Shown here piece by piece: positions 1 through 5,836 of a stretch of 8,074 bases of DNA. The notes below the pieces were generated by a model. It worked only from the letters and a program-made list of their open reading frames with translations. It had not been told where the DNA came from and did not search any database. The DNA is from Candidatus Aerophobota bacterium (GTDB lineage: Bacteria > Aerophobota > Aerophobia > Aerophobales > B3-G15). The position numbers and the translations under genes are program-made. The stretch covers positions 1 through 8,074 of the forward strand of contig JAUWJJ010000040.1 of assembly GCA_030607765.1 (NCBI GenBank). The letters are read 5' to 3'. Numbering within the stretch: position 1 is the stretch's first letter; each line of letters starts with the position of its first letter.

Positions 1-99
1 AATTTGTTCCACCGTGATTCTCAAACCCCTGATAGTTGGCTTGCCAACCATCACTTTTGGATTGATAGTAATTCTATCTAGCAAAATTTGTTCTTTCAT
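1..99 (-). CDS. DUF433 domain protein, antitoxin-like, N-terminal fragment (runs off the left edge)
   Basis: Only the first 33 codons are visible; the gene continues beyond position 1. The peptide reads MKEQILLDRITINPKVMVGK followed by PTIRGLRITVEQI. This matches the start of DUF433 proteins, whose hallmark is a short strand, then 'I..P.V..GKP.IRGTRI.V..I', leading into a helix-turn-helix-like domain. DUF433 proteins are short (about 75-110 aa) and are often encoded just upstream of a PIN-like DUF5615 protein, in pairs regarded as toxin-antitoxin modules; the partner would lie outside this window. The ATG at 97-99 is well supported by AGGAGGTGG at 106-114, 6 nt away. A perfect TATAAT on the minus strand (158-163) lies about 60 nt upstream, but I see no good -35 with it. 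Family assignment is by motif recognition on a fragment. Confidence 0.8.
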   Translation of the reverse strand, partial: MKEQILLDRITINPKVMVGKPTIRGLRITVEQI

Positions 100-105
100 C
101 GGATA

Positions 106-114
106 CCACCTCCT
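106..114 (-). promoter_or_regulatory. Ribosome binding site of the DUF433 gene
   Basis: The minus strand reads AGGAGGTGG, essentially the full anti-Shine-Dalgarno complement, ending 6 nt before the ATG. It fixes the start of the partial gene at the left edge. Confidence 0.85.
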
Positions 115-216
115 GAATTTTATTTTATAATAGGATTTAAATACATGAAAAGTGGAAATTATAGAGAAAGTTACTAAGTTGCCTGCAGGAGAACTCTTAG
201 ATACTATAAAATACTT

Positions 217-284
217 ATATAAAATAGTAAAATTTTGTGACCATATTGTGACTATAATCTGCACAAAATCATATAAAATAGTAA
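217..284. repeat. Pair of 14-bp direct repeats (217-230 and 271-284)
   Basis: The sequence ATATAAAATAGTAA occurs at 217-230 and again at 271-284, 54 bp apart. A weaker relative (ACTATAAAATAC) sits at 203-214. Between the copies is an 8-bp inverted repeat, ATTTTGTG at 232-239 and CACAAAAT at 262-269. The second copy ends inside the terminal inverted repeat of the element at 281-502. The first copy may therefore be an insertion scar or a duplicated target/end sequence; this is inference. Confidence 0.5.
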
Positions 285-502
285 CTATTCAGCCGGTCCA
301 ATCATACCAATACAAATAAACCTGAGACCAATTGACTGTTGACTATTTAGTGTGTAGGGGCGAGGCTAATCGCCCTTTGTGAAGCAAGAGTTAAAAAGAA
401 ATCGGAGCAATCGGGAGGCTAAAGCCTCCCCTACACGGTAGAGAGCTTTAATAAATCGCCGAATTCTGGGCTGAAGTTAGGACAGGATGCCTGAATAGTT
501 AC
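281..502. mobile_element. MITE-like element with 12-bp terminal inverted repeats
   Basis: GTAACTATTCAG at 281-292 is exactly mirrored by CTGAATAGTTAC at 491-502, enclosing 222 bp with no plausible gene. The interior is more GC-rich than its surroundings and holds a second, nested inverted-repeat unit (352-436). Terminal inverted repeats plus a short non-coding interior fit a miniature inverted-repeat transposable element or a relic of a larger insertion sequence mobilised in trans. I see no matching target-site duplication: the 8 bases left (ATAAAATA) and right (AAAAGATT) differ. The element may therefore be old, or its transposase family may make no or very short duplications. It lies in the gap between two minus-strand genes and disrupts neither. 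Confidence 0.6.
352..436. repeat. Nested inverted-repeat unit with two strong hairpins
   Basis: GTGTAGGGG (352-360) is inverted as CCCCTACAC (428-436). Just inside each arm is a hairpin. The left one pairs GGGCGA (358-363) with TCGCCC (370-375) around a 6-nt loop. The right one pairs GGGAGGCT (413-420) with AGCCTCCC (423-430) around 2 nt. Both hairpins contain the same 8-mer GAGGCTAA (362-369 and 415-422), so the halves look like diverged copies in inverted layout. This resembles REP/BIME-like dispersed palindromic units. No coding potential is seen. Confidence 0.65.
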
Positions 503-569
503 AAAAGATTTAGGAAGCCTAAGATAAGTGTTCTGATGCAGAGAAAGAATTTTATTGGGTGATTCGATG

Positions 570-1106
570 TTATCCCTTATAGCTTCTACCAAACTCTGTA
601 GTTGTGGTAGGAATAGCCATCTTTTTTATCTCATCCAAATTTTGAGTAATTTTTTCAAGCTCTCTTTCTCGCAACTCTGTTAAAAGGTTAGCAAATTCTC
701 CTTGTGCCAGTCGGAAAACACATCGCTCAAAAACAGTTTGTACATGCTCTCCTCTAACATAAACTCTCTTTTTTCTACCCGCCATATAAGATTTAACAGT
801 ATAAAGGTTATTGTTCAAGTAATCCTTCAGATATTCCCCAACCTCTTCTTTTTTTAGGTTGTACTTTCTTGCAAATTCTTCAATATACATAATATGTGGC
901 TTTGGGTAAATACTACCAATAATCCTTATTGCATCATCTTTAACTATTGCACTTAGATAAGTACCTTGACAATCTCCTGGACATAACTGAACATCTGGGA
1001 ATTCTCTTTTTTCCGGGCAATCACCTTTTCCTAAAAGTAATTCAACATAAAATAAATTATTATCTTTAAGATATATAGCCTTAACTTCTCGTCCATTAAT
1101 CTGCAT
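570..1106 (-). CDS. Unrecognised 178-aa protein with a Cys cluster and a possible winged-helix segment
   Basis: I do not recognise the family. Residues 1-65 look like beta-strand-rich sequence with a Cys cluster: C30, then C42-x3-C46, which could bind a metal. Residues 70-120 begin with a helix (IMYIEEFARKYNLKKEE), then a second helix and a basic strand pair (GRKKRVYVRGEHV). That order resembles a winged helix-turn-helix DNA-binding fold. Residues 130-163 form a charged amphipathic helix that could dimerise; the tail is TTTT-rich. No signal peptide or membrane segment is seen. The ATG is the only ATG, GTG or TTG in frame before an upstream stop, yet no Shine-Dalgarno sequence precedes it. It lies 86 nt after the zinc-ribbon gene on the same strand and may be co-transcribed. 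A regulator role is inference. Confidence 0.7.
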   Translation of the reverse strand: MQINGREVKAIYLKDNNLFYVELLLGKGDCPEKREFPDVQLCPGDCQGTYLSAIVKDDAIRIIGSIYPKPHIMYIEEFARKYNLKKEEVGEYLKDYLNNNLYTVKSYMAGRKKRVYVRGEHVQTVFERCVFRLAQGEFANLLTELRERELEKITQNLDEIKKMAIPTTTTEFGRSYKG

Positions 1107-1192
1107 GATAATAAATAGAGAAATACATAAAATCCAAACTGCCTTTTTTATCTAAAAAGTAAATCTGTTTTACAGTAAGATAGAGCTTATCT

Positions 1193-1435
1193 TTATCTTA
1201 GCTGAGTAACCTTATGGATTAAGTTTTTAATTCTATTAGCAACTTCAGATCCTGAAATAAAAAGAGCAGACATTGTTAGCTTCCTCCTGTTTTGCAAACC
1301 TTCCTTTTCTTCTAAAATTACACCTTTTCCTGGATCAAGCTTTATTCTTGCTCCACAATCACATTTGACAATATTGCCGAATTCAAACAAGGTAACATCG
1401 TATTGGTGCTTACATTTGGGACAGATAATGGCCAT
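1193..1435 (-). CDS. Small zinc-ribbon protein (80 aa)
   Basis: The N-terminal 30 residues form a compact zinc ribbon: C5-x2-C8 in ICPKCKHQYDV, then C25-x-C27 in VKCDCGARI, separated by VTLFEFG. Four Cys ligands in knuckles of this kind bind one zinc. Similar 'CPKC..EYDVTLFEFG..V.CDCG' ribbons occur as short stand-alone proteins or N-terminal modules of unknown role. Residues 35-52 are a charged linker, and 55-80 a helical tail (SALFISGSEVANRIKNLIHK) that could be weakly amphipathic. There is no clear membrane segment. The start is well supported by GAGGAG at 1439-1444, 3 nt before the ATG. The same-strand 178-aa gene follows 86 nt later. Partner and substrate cannot be read from the sequence. 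Confidence 0.75.
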   Translation of the reverse strand: MAIICPKCKHQYDVTLFEFGNIVKCDCGARIKLDPGKGVILEEKEGLQNRRKLTMSALFISGSEVANRIKNLIHKVTQLR

Positions 1436-1497
1436 TTTCTCCTCAGAATGTTAGTAAAAGATTTATTCTTCTCTCGGGCCACGAATAGAATGAGGCT

Positions 1498-1526
1498 ATT
1501 CTATAAGCATCCCTGACAAAAGTTAA
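1498..1526 (-). promoter_or_regulatory. Candidate promoter for the zinc-ribbon gene
   Basis: On the minus strand, TTAACT (1521-1526, 4 of 6 to the sigma70-type -35) is followed after 17 nt by TAGAAT (1498-1503, 5 of 6 to the -10). The ATG lies about 60 nt downstream. The -10 overlaps a small inverted repeat (GAATAG at 1483-1488 with CTATTC at 1496-1501). The match is modest in AT-rich DNA. Confidence 0.3.
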
Positions 1527-1549
1527 TTTATCCAGCACAAAGAGTATTC

Positions 1550-1575
1550 GTCAGGAGTAAAATTTTACCCCTGAC
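1550..1575. repeat. 26-bp near-perfect palindrome in a gene-free stretch
   Basis: The sequence runs from GTCAGGAGTAAAA into TTTTACCCCTGAC, so 12 of 13 bases on each side are complementary with no loop. Five T residues follow on the plus strand (1576-1580), then ACTCCC. The left arm's GGAGTAAAA (1554-1562) can alternatively pair perfectly with TTTTACTCC (1577-1585). As a transcript it would look like a terminator, but no plus-strand gene precedes it. It may instead be a protein-binding palindrome or a repeat relic. The gap 1436-1840 (405 bp) otherwise holds only this, the candidate promoter at 1498-1526 and the hairpin at 1735-1783. Confidence 0.55.
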
Positions 1576-1734
1576 TTTTTACTCCCTAAAATGTCTTTCT
1601 ACACAGCTATAAACTATACTATCACTCCTCTCTTTGATTATGTCAACAAGGGCTATCTATATTTCATAAATATTCTCTTTAATACTCCTCAATACCTCCA
1701 TAAAACAGGGTTTAGCGTAATGACGGACGAGAGT

Positions 1735-1783
1735 CCTCAGAAGGAGCTTGAAAAGGGGGTATTTTCCCCTTAGCAAGCTGAGG
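1735..1783 (-). terminator. Large bulged hairpin, possible terminator of the SHOCT membrane-protein gene
   Basis: Three stems stack: CCTCAG (1735-1740) with CTGAGG (1778-1783), CTTG (1747-1750) with CAAG (1774-1777), and AAGGGG (1753-1758) with CCCCTT (1766-1771). They are separated by a 6-nt bulge and a small internal loop. Read on the minus strand, the top stem is GGGG, a loop, CCCC and then TTTT, about 60 nt after the stop of the 1841-2728 gene. That fits a weak intrinsic terminator, though the T run is short. CCCCTTA (1766-1772) can alternatively pair with TGAGGGG (1779-1785), with one G-T pair, giving a competing hairpin. Confidence 0.4.
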
Positions 1784-1840
1784 GGAATTCTGGCATTTTT
1801 CTACAAAAAGCTAAAGGTGGAATTGATCTGAAGATATATC

Positions 1841-2728
1841 TTAGCCGTTGGAAAGATCTTTCTTCATTTTTTCGAACTCTTCCCTGGTAATCTCTCCCCG
1901 GGCATAACGCTCTTTCAGGATGTCCAGACCTGGCTGGGGAGTGGTAGAGGAAACTGGCCCTGTAATAATTCGTTCCAGTTGAGACTCCCAGTACTCGTGA
2001 GTATCAAAATGGATGTTCGGGTCACTAAAGAGGATATAACTCCACCAGATACTCCAGATAACATTAACTCCTGGAACAATCATGAGGATGATGTACAACA
2101 CCATACTGCGCTGAATCAGAGGATGTCGAATTTCCGGCTCAAAGGAAATTCCCTTATCCTTAAGCTTTTGGGACACCTGGCGAAAAAATCCCAGCTCTCC
2201 CTGCTCATGAATAGCATAATCACGGGTAAGCCAATACCAGGCGATCAAAGTAAAAATGAATCCTATGAAACCGGTAACATAACTGAGAATGACCCAGGCA
2301 ATGAAAAAGCCAATACCTCGATACTGTTCTCGTGTGGTAAGATAAAAGTCGGAGCCTGCTCCAGGTGCCATGTCAATGTTGTGCTTTTCTTTGAGCCAAC
2401 GAGAAAGACTCATCTTAAGTTGTTTAGCTCGCTCGATGTGCTCATTTCGCCTTTTGTAAAGTTGCCACTGGAACCACCAGAAGACAATGGAAAGTGCAAT
2501 TCCGATAATACTCACCACAATGCCCCATCCCGCCATAAAAAAAGGGAACCTGGGGCCAAAATCATACTCACGCCAGGGCATTCCGCGAGCCCAAAAAGCA
2601 AAACCAAGAGCGACGCTCATGGTAATGAGCAGAGCTATCGCAATCACAAAAATAACCACGTAAATCCCGAAAGAGAGATGACGATCGGTTACTCTCCTTC
2701 TTCCCAGCTCAGGAACATTATAAGCCAT
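1841..2728 (-). CDS. Four-helix membrane protein with C-terminal SHOCT domain (295 aa)
   Basis: Four hydrophobic segments are visible: about residues 20-45 (YVVIFVIAIALLITMSVALG), 62-88, 139-167 and 208-235. The last two resemble DUF4234-type membrane segments (WVILSYVTGFIGFIF and ILMIVPGVNVIWSIWWSYILF). Basic cytoplasmic-looking loops follow helix 2 (YKRRNEHIERAKQLK) and helix 3. Residues 268-292 (LDILKERYARGEITREEFEK plus a short tail) are a typical SHOCT domain, a short C-terminal module on many bacterial membrane proteins, possibly for oligomerisation. No catalytic motif is seen and the function is unknown. The ATG has AGGAGG (2735-2740) 6 nt upstream. The gene is divergent from the helicase gene across a 320-bp gap and appears monocistronic. 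Confidence 0.85.
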   Translation of the reverse strand: MAYNVPELGRRRVTDRHLSFGIYVVIFVIAIALLITMSVALGFAFWARGMPWREYDFGPRFPFFMAGWGIVVSIIGIALSIVFWWFQWQLYKRRNEHIERAKQLKMSLSRWLKEKHNIDMAPGAGSDFYLTTREQYRGIGFFIAWVILSYVTGFIGFIFTLIAWYWLTRDYAIHEQGELGFFRQVSQKLKDKGISFEPEIRHPLIQRSMVLYIILMIVPGVNVIWSIWWSYILFSDPNIHFDTHEYWESQLERIITGPVSSTTPQPGLDILKERYARGEITREEFEKMKKDLSNG

Positions 2729-2830
2729 GATGACCCTCCTTTTTTGGTTGTGTAGTATTAGTGAGGTCTTTGCCTCAAAGTTTGCCCGAGAAAATCTTGT
2801 AAGAATCCTCCCTTAATGGCAATATTTTCA

Positions 2831-2868
2831 CTTCTACAGGTTGCTTTTGCCTGTGATTCACTCAGAAG
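2831..2868. repeat. Bulged inverted repeat in the divergent intergenic region
   Basis: The gap 2729-3048 is gene-free. Besides the helicase promoter and the ribosome binding sites it holds a small hairpin, TGAGG (2762-2766) with CCTCA (2773-2777), and this larger one. In the larger one, CTTCTACAGG (2831-2840) pairs with CCTGT (2850-2854) and then AGAAG (2864-2868) across a 9-nt bulge. There is no T run, so it is not an obvious terminator. It may fold in a transcript or be chance. Confidence 0.3.
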
Positions 2869-2961
2869 AGACCATTGTCTTAATCACCAACGCTTCTTTG
2901 TATTACTTACTACATATCATAAATCCAGTAAAAGTTTTTGTCAAATCCTCACACACCACGC

Positions 2962-2989
2962 TTAACAAAAAGCGAATTTAGTGTATAGT
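2962..2989 (+). promoter_or_regulatory. Promoter of the helicase gene with flanking inverted repeats
   Basis: TTAACA (2962-2967, 5 of 6) and TATAGT (2984-2989, 5 of 6) are separated by 16 nt, a good sigma70-type promoter. Transcription would start near 2996, giving a 5' leader of about 50 nt. The -35 sits inside CGCTT/AAGCG (2959-2963 and 2970-2974). The expected start point lies in AGGTTAGA (2990-2997), mirrored by TCTAACCT (3023-3030). These repeats could be an operator or a leader hairpin; no LexA-type box is recognisable. Confidence 0.55.
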
Positions 2990-3048
2990 AGGTTAGATTA
3001 TATTTACTTGCTGAGTTTTTGGTCTAACCTGATACTTGAGGAATAAAA

Positions 3049-5079
3049 ATGGTTAATCTAAAAGAACAACTTAATGCGTCTCAGTTTGCGGCTGTTACCA
3101 CAATTAACGGCCCCGTTTTAGTTATTGCTGGGGCCGGATCTGGCAAAACCAGAGTCATTGAATACAGGGTCCTGTATCTGGTGCAAAATAAAATTCCTCC
3201 CCACTCTATTTTACTACTTACCTTTACCAGAAAGGCAGCTCGTGAAATGCTTTCTCGGGCTGCCAGGCATGATCCTGAATGTCAGGATGTAGAAGGTGGT
3301 ACTTTTCATTCCTTCGCCTTTAACGTGCTAAGAAGATATTCAACAATCATTGGATTTCCCAATTCGTTTTCTGTTCTGGACGAAGGGGATGCAGAGGAGG
3401 CAATTCATAGGTGTTGTACTAATCTGGGATTTTTTAAAAAGAAAAAAAGATTTCCCCGAAAAGATACCTTGAGATCCATCATTAGCATATCTATCAACAA
3501 GAATATACCCATAGAAGACATCCTTAACAAGGAGTATCCCCATTTTCTTGAATACATCTCTGATATAAAAACTCTTAGAAAGAAATATGCAGAATACAAG
3601 ATTGAGAAAAGCTACCTGGACTATGATGATTTGCTGATTTATCTTAATCTTTTGTTGAAAAATCAAGATATAAGGAATCGCCTTTCTCAGGAATATCAAT
3701 TTATTATGGTTGATGAGTATCAAGACACCAACGCCCTTCAAGGAGAGATAGCCTACCTGCTGGCTGAAAGGCATAAAAATATTATGGCCGTTGGCGATGA
3801 TGCACAAAGTATCTATGGTTTCAGGGGAGCATCCTTTGAGAATATCATGCAATTTCCGAGGCAATTCCCAGAATGTAAAATTATTAAGCTGGAAGAGAAT
3901 TATCGAAGTACTCAATCTATTTTAGATGTAGCTAATTCAGTGCTTGAGAATATGAAGAACAAATATTCTAAATGTCTCGTCTCAGCACGAAAACAGATAG
4001 GAAACAAGCCACAGGTTCTATTCTTTAAGGATGCCTATGGAGAAGCCGAATGGGTGGCCACTAAGATTAAGGAACTCAGAGATGAGGGTATGGCTCTAAG
4101 CCATCAGGGGGTATTGTTCCGTTCCGCTTATACTTCCATACCACTTCAAACCGAATTAAGCAAGAGAAATATACCCTATCAAGTATTCGGGGGTCTTAGA
4201 TTTTATGAAACCGCTCATGTGAAAGATACCATTGCCCATCTCAAGATAATCCTAAACCCCAAAGATGAGCTGGCCTGGAATAGAGTGTTAATGCTAATTA
4301 GAGGGATAGGCCCTAAAACATCGGAGCGAATTCTGGCAAAAATTATTGCCTCTTCTTCTTTTAATGACATCATAGAAAGAGTCTTTCCTGAATTCAGTAA
4401 AGGATACAAATATTGTCAGGGATTAACCAAACTGAGATCAGTTTTGAAGAGCGCTTACAGTGAACACTTAAATGTGGGAGAACAATTTGGAATTATTCTT
4501 GATTATTACAATCCCATATTAAAAGATAAATTTGACAATTGGTACTTGAGAGTCAATGATTTAGAGACTTTGAGACAGATATCCATGAGATATAGTTCTC
4601 TAACAGAACTTTTAGCGGATTTTGCTATGGAACCACCCGAGAGAGGGATATGGAGAGTAGATCCATCTACTCCTGAGGAGGAAAAACCGCTTACCTTATC
4701 TACTATCCATTCGGGGAAGGGCTTAGAATGGGAAGCTGTATTCTTAATTTGTCTCATGGACGGGGTTTTGCCGGTTAGTTTCGCGCTGGGCTATGAGGAT
4801 GAACTCGAGGAGGAACATCGCTTGTTCTATGTGGGAATTACCAGGGCAAAAAACTATCTTTTCTTATCCTTGCATCATGAAGGCACCAGAGGTGGCATAA
4901 GACAATTTAATAAAATCTCCCGATTTGTTGATGTTCCCAATGTCCTATCCAAATTGGAACCCAAGGTCGTTCCCGAGGAAAGATTAGAGCAGATAGCTTC
5001 TTCCCAGGAACTTGAAAAAATAAGTCCAATTTATGATAAAGAATCATTACTGAAAGAAGTTCTCTATTTTTTTAGGTAG
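3049..5079 (+). CDS. UvrD/Rep/PcrA-family superfamily 1A DNA helicase
   Basis: An ATP-driven 3'-5' single-stranded DNA translocase/helicase of the repair and replication-restart type. All SF1A motifs are present: Q motif (LNASQFAAV, 8-16), Walker A AGAGSGKT (27-34), Ia LTFTRKAAREM (57-67), Ib GTFHSF (84-89), Walker B DEYQDT (222-227), III VGDDAQSIYGFRGA (248-261), IV EENYRS (282-287), FGGLRFYETAHVKD (380-393), V STIHSGKGLEW (551-561) and VI EEHRLFYVGITRAK (588-601). The order 1A-1B-2A-2B is intact with no frameshift. At 676 aa it is near Rep length and shorter than PcrA or UvrD (about 720); the PcrA/UvrD C-terminal Tudor-like extension appears absent. The start has TGAGGA (3037-3042) 6 nt upstream. 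recR follows after 128 nt. I do not assign pcrA, uvrD or rep, because the sequence alone does not decide between them. Confidence 0.95.
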   Translation: MVNLKEQLNASQFAAVTTINGPVLVIAGAGSGKTRVIEYRVLYLVQNKIPPHSILLLTFTRKAAREMLSRAARHDPECQDVEGGTFHSFAFNVLRRYSTIIGFPNSFSVLDEGDAEEAIHRCCTNLGFFKKKKRFPRKDTLRSIISISINKNIPIEDILNKEYPHFLEYISDIKTLRKKYAEYKIEKSYLDYDDLLIYLNLLLKNQDIRNRLSQEYQFIMVDEYQDTNALQGEIAYLLAERHKNIMAVGDDAQSIYGFRGASFENIMQFPRQFPECKIIKLEENYRSTQSILDVANSVLENMKNKYSKCLVSARKQIGNKPQVLFFKDAYGEAEWVATKIKELRDEGMALSHQGVLFRSAYTSIPLQTELSKRNIPYQVFGGLRFYETAHVKDTIAHLKIILNPKDELAWNRVLMLIRGIGPKTSERILAKIIASSSFNDIIERVFPEFSKGYKYCQGLTKLRSVLKSAYSEHLNVGEQFGIILDYYNPILKDKFDNWYLRVNDLETLRQISMRYSSLTELLADFAMEPPERGIWRVDPSTPEEEKPLTLSTIHSGKGLEWEAVFLICLMDGVLPVSFALGYEDELEEEHRLFYVGITRAKNYLFLSLHHEGTRGGIRQFNKISRFVDVPNVLSKLEPKVVPEERLEQIASSQELEKISPIYDKESLLKEVLYFFR

Positions 5080-5149
5080 CGAGTAGGAGAAAAAAGAGAA
5101 TTTTCCTTCTTTGTAGCGAAGAGAGTATATGATTTGCAAAAGATGTAAC

Positions 5150-5178
5150 TTGACCCAGGACAAAAAGAAACATAAAAT
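5150..5178 (+). promoter_or_regulatory. Promoter of recR-recO
   Basis: TTGACC (5150-5155, 5 of 6) and TAAAAT (5173-5178, 5 of 6) are spaced by exactly 17 nt. The expected start is near 5185, about 23 nt before the recR ATG. It lets recR-recO be transcribed independently of the helicase gene. No operator-like palindrome overlaps it. Confidence 0.6.
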
Positions 5179-5207
5179 ACATAAGCTCATAAAAAATAGA
5201 GGAATCC

Positions 5208-5816
5208 ATGTACAAAGTAGAGTCAGTTGAAAATTTGATAAGGGAGCTAACCAAACTTCCAGGGCTTGGTGAGAAAAGCGCCCGACGTATAACTTTATCC
5301 TTAGTCCACTCACCAAGAAAGGAGCATGAAAGCTTGATCAAGGCAATTGATGCCATAAGCAAAAAAGTCAGATTATGCTCTATATGTGGAAACCTTACTG
5401 AAGAGAATCCTTGCAGTATCTGTCAGGACGAGAAAAGAGACAAAACCGTTATTTGTGTTGTTGAACAGCCTCGAGATGTCATCATTATTGAGAAGATGGC
5501 AAAGTTCAATGGTCTGTATCATGTTTTAGGTGGTGCAATCTCTCCTGCCAAAGACATAGGGTCTGATGATATCAATGTGAAGGGACTCCTGAACAAGATC
5601 AGAAAAGGGGGTATAAAAGAGGTTATTCTGGCAACCGATCCCAATCCAGAAGGTGATATCACAGCCATGTACATCTCAAGATTGCTTAGTCCATTTGGGA
5701 TTCGGGTAACACGGCTTGCCATAGGTCTTCCAGCAGGTGGGGATCTTGAATTTGCTGATGATTTTACTTTATCCCAGGCTTTTGAGGGCAGAAGAAAATT
5801 TAACTGGAGTGAGTAA
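5208..5816 (+). CDS. recR: Recombination mediator protein RecR
   Basis: RecR works with RecO (and RecF) to displace SSB and load RecA at single-stranded gaps. The 202-aa length is typical of RecR (about 200). Domains in order: helix-hairpin-helix at 11-28 (LTKLPGLGEKSARRI), a four-Cys zinc finger C57-x2-C60...C69-x2-C72 (LCSICGN and PCSICQD), a Toprim domain from about 80 (VICVVEQPRDV) with the acidic motif ATDPNPEGD (142-150), and the C-terminal Walker-B-like segment GLPAGGDLEFADDFTLSQAF (173-192). All expected residues are present. The ATG follows GAGGA (5199-5203) by 4 nt. recO starts 20 nt after the stop, so the two form a transcription unit. recR often sits behind dnaX and ybaB; here a UvrD-like helicase precedes it. 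Confidence 0.97.
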   Translation: MYKVESVENLIRELTKLPGLGEKSARRITLSLVHSPRKEHESLIKAIDAISKKVRLCSICGNLTEENPCSICQDEKRDKTVICVVEQPRDVIIIEKMAKFNGLYHVLGGAISPAKDIGSDDINVKGLLNKIRKGGIKEVILATDPNPEGDITAMYISRLLSPFGIRVTRLAIGLPAGGDLEFADDFTLSQAFEGRRKFNWSE

Positions 5817-5836
5817 TATCAAGGTTTTTAAGGATA

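Noticed and set aside
281..502. Start of a CRISPR array
   Set aside because: The repeats are inverted and differ in length and sequence; there are no regularly spaced direct repeats and no cas gene in the window.
510..522. Small hairpin TTAGG/CCTAA downstream of the 178-aa gene
   Set aside because: Only five pairs with two G-C, and the following minus-strand T run (ATCTTTT) is interrupted. It could be a weak terminator but is not supported enough to list.
1591..1773. 60-codon plus-strand open frame in the gene-free stretch
   Set aside because: No Shine-Dalgarno sequence precedes it, the peptide has no recognisable motif, and its last third is the hairpin at 1735-1783. It is more likely chance in AT-rich DNA.
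1979..2755. 258-codon open frame on the plus strand, antisense to the SHOCT membrane protein gene
   Set aside because: It lies almost wholly opposite a gene with clear transmembrane and SHOCT features and a strong ribosome binding site. Its translation has no recognisable domain and looks like a reverse-complement shadow.
2741..2790. Promoter for the SHOCT gene near TTGAGG on the minus strand
   Set aside because: The spacing to any acceptable -10 is too short (about 15 nt) and the -10 match is poor.
3340..3915. 191-codon minus-strand open frame opposite the helicase
   Set aside because: It overlaps helicase motifs including Walker B and motif III on the other strand, and its translation is low-complexity hydrophobic/basic without a domain. 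It is a shadow of the real gene.
5083..5110. Possible terminator after the helicase (AGGAGAAAA against TTTTCCT)
   Set aside because: The stem is short, A/T-rich and has a bulge, with no proper T run after it. Not strong enough to call.
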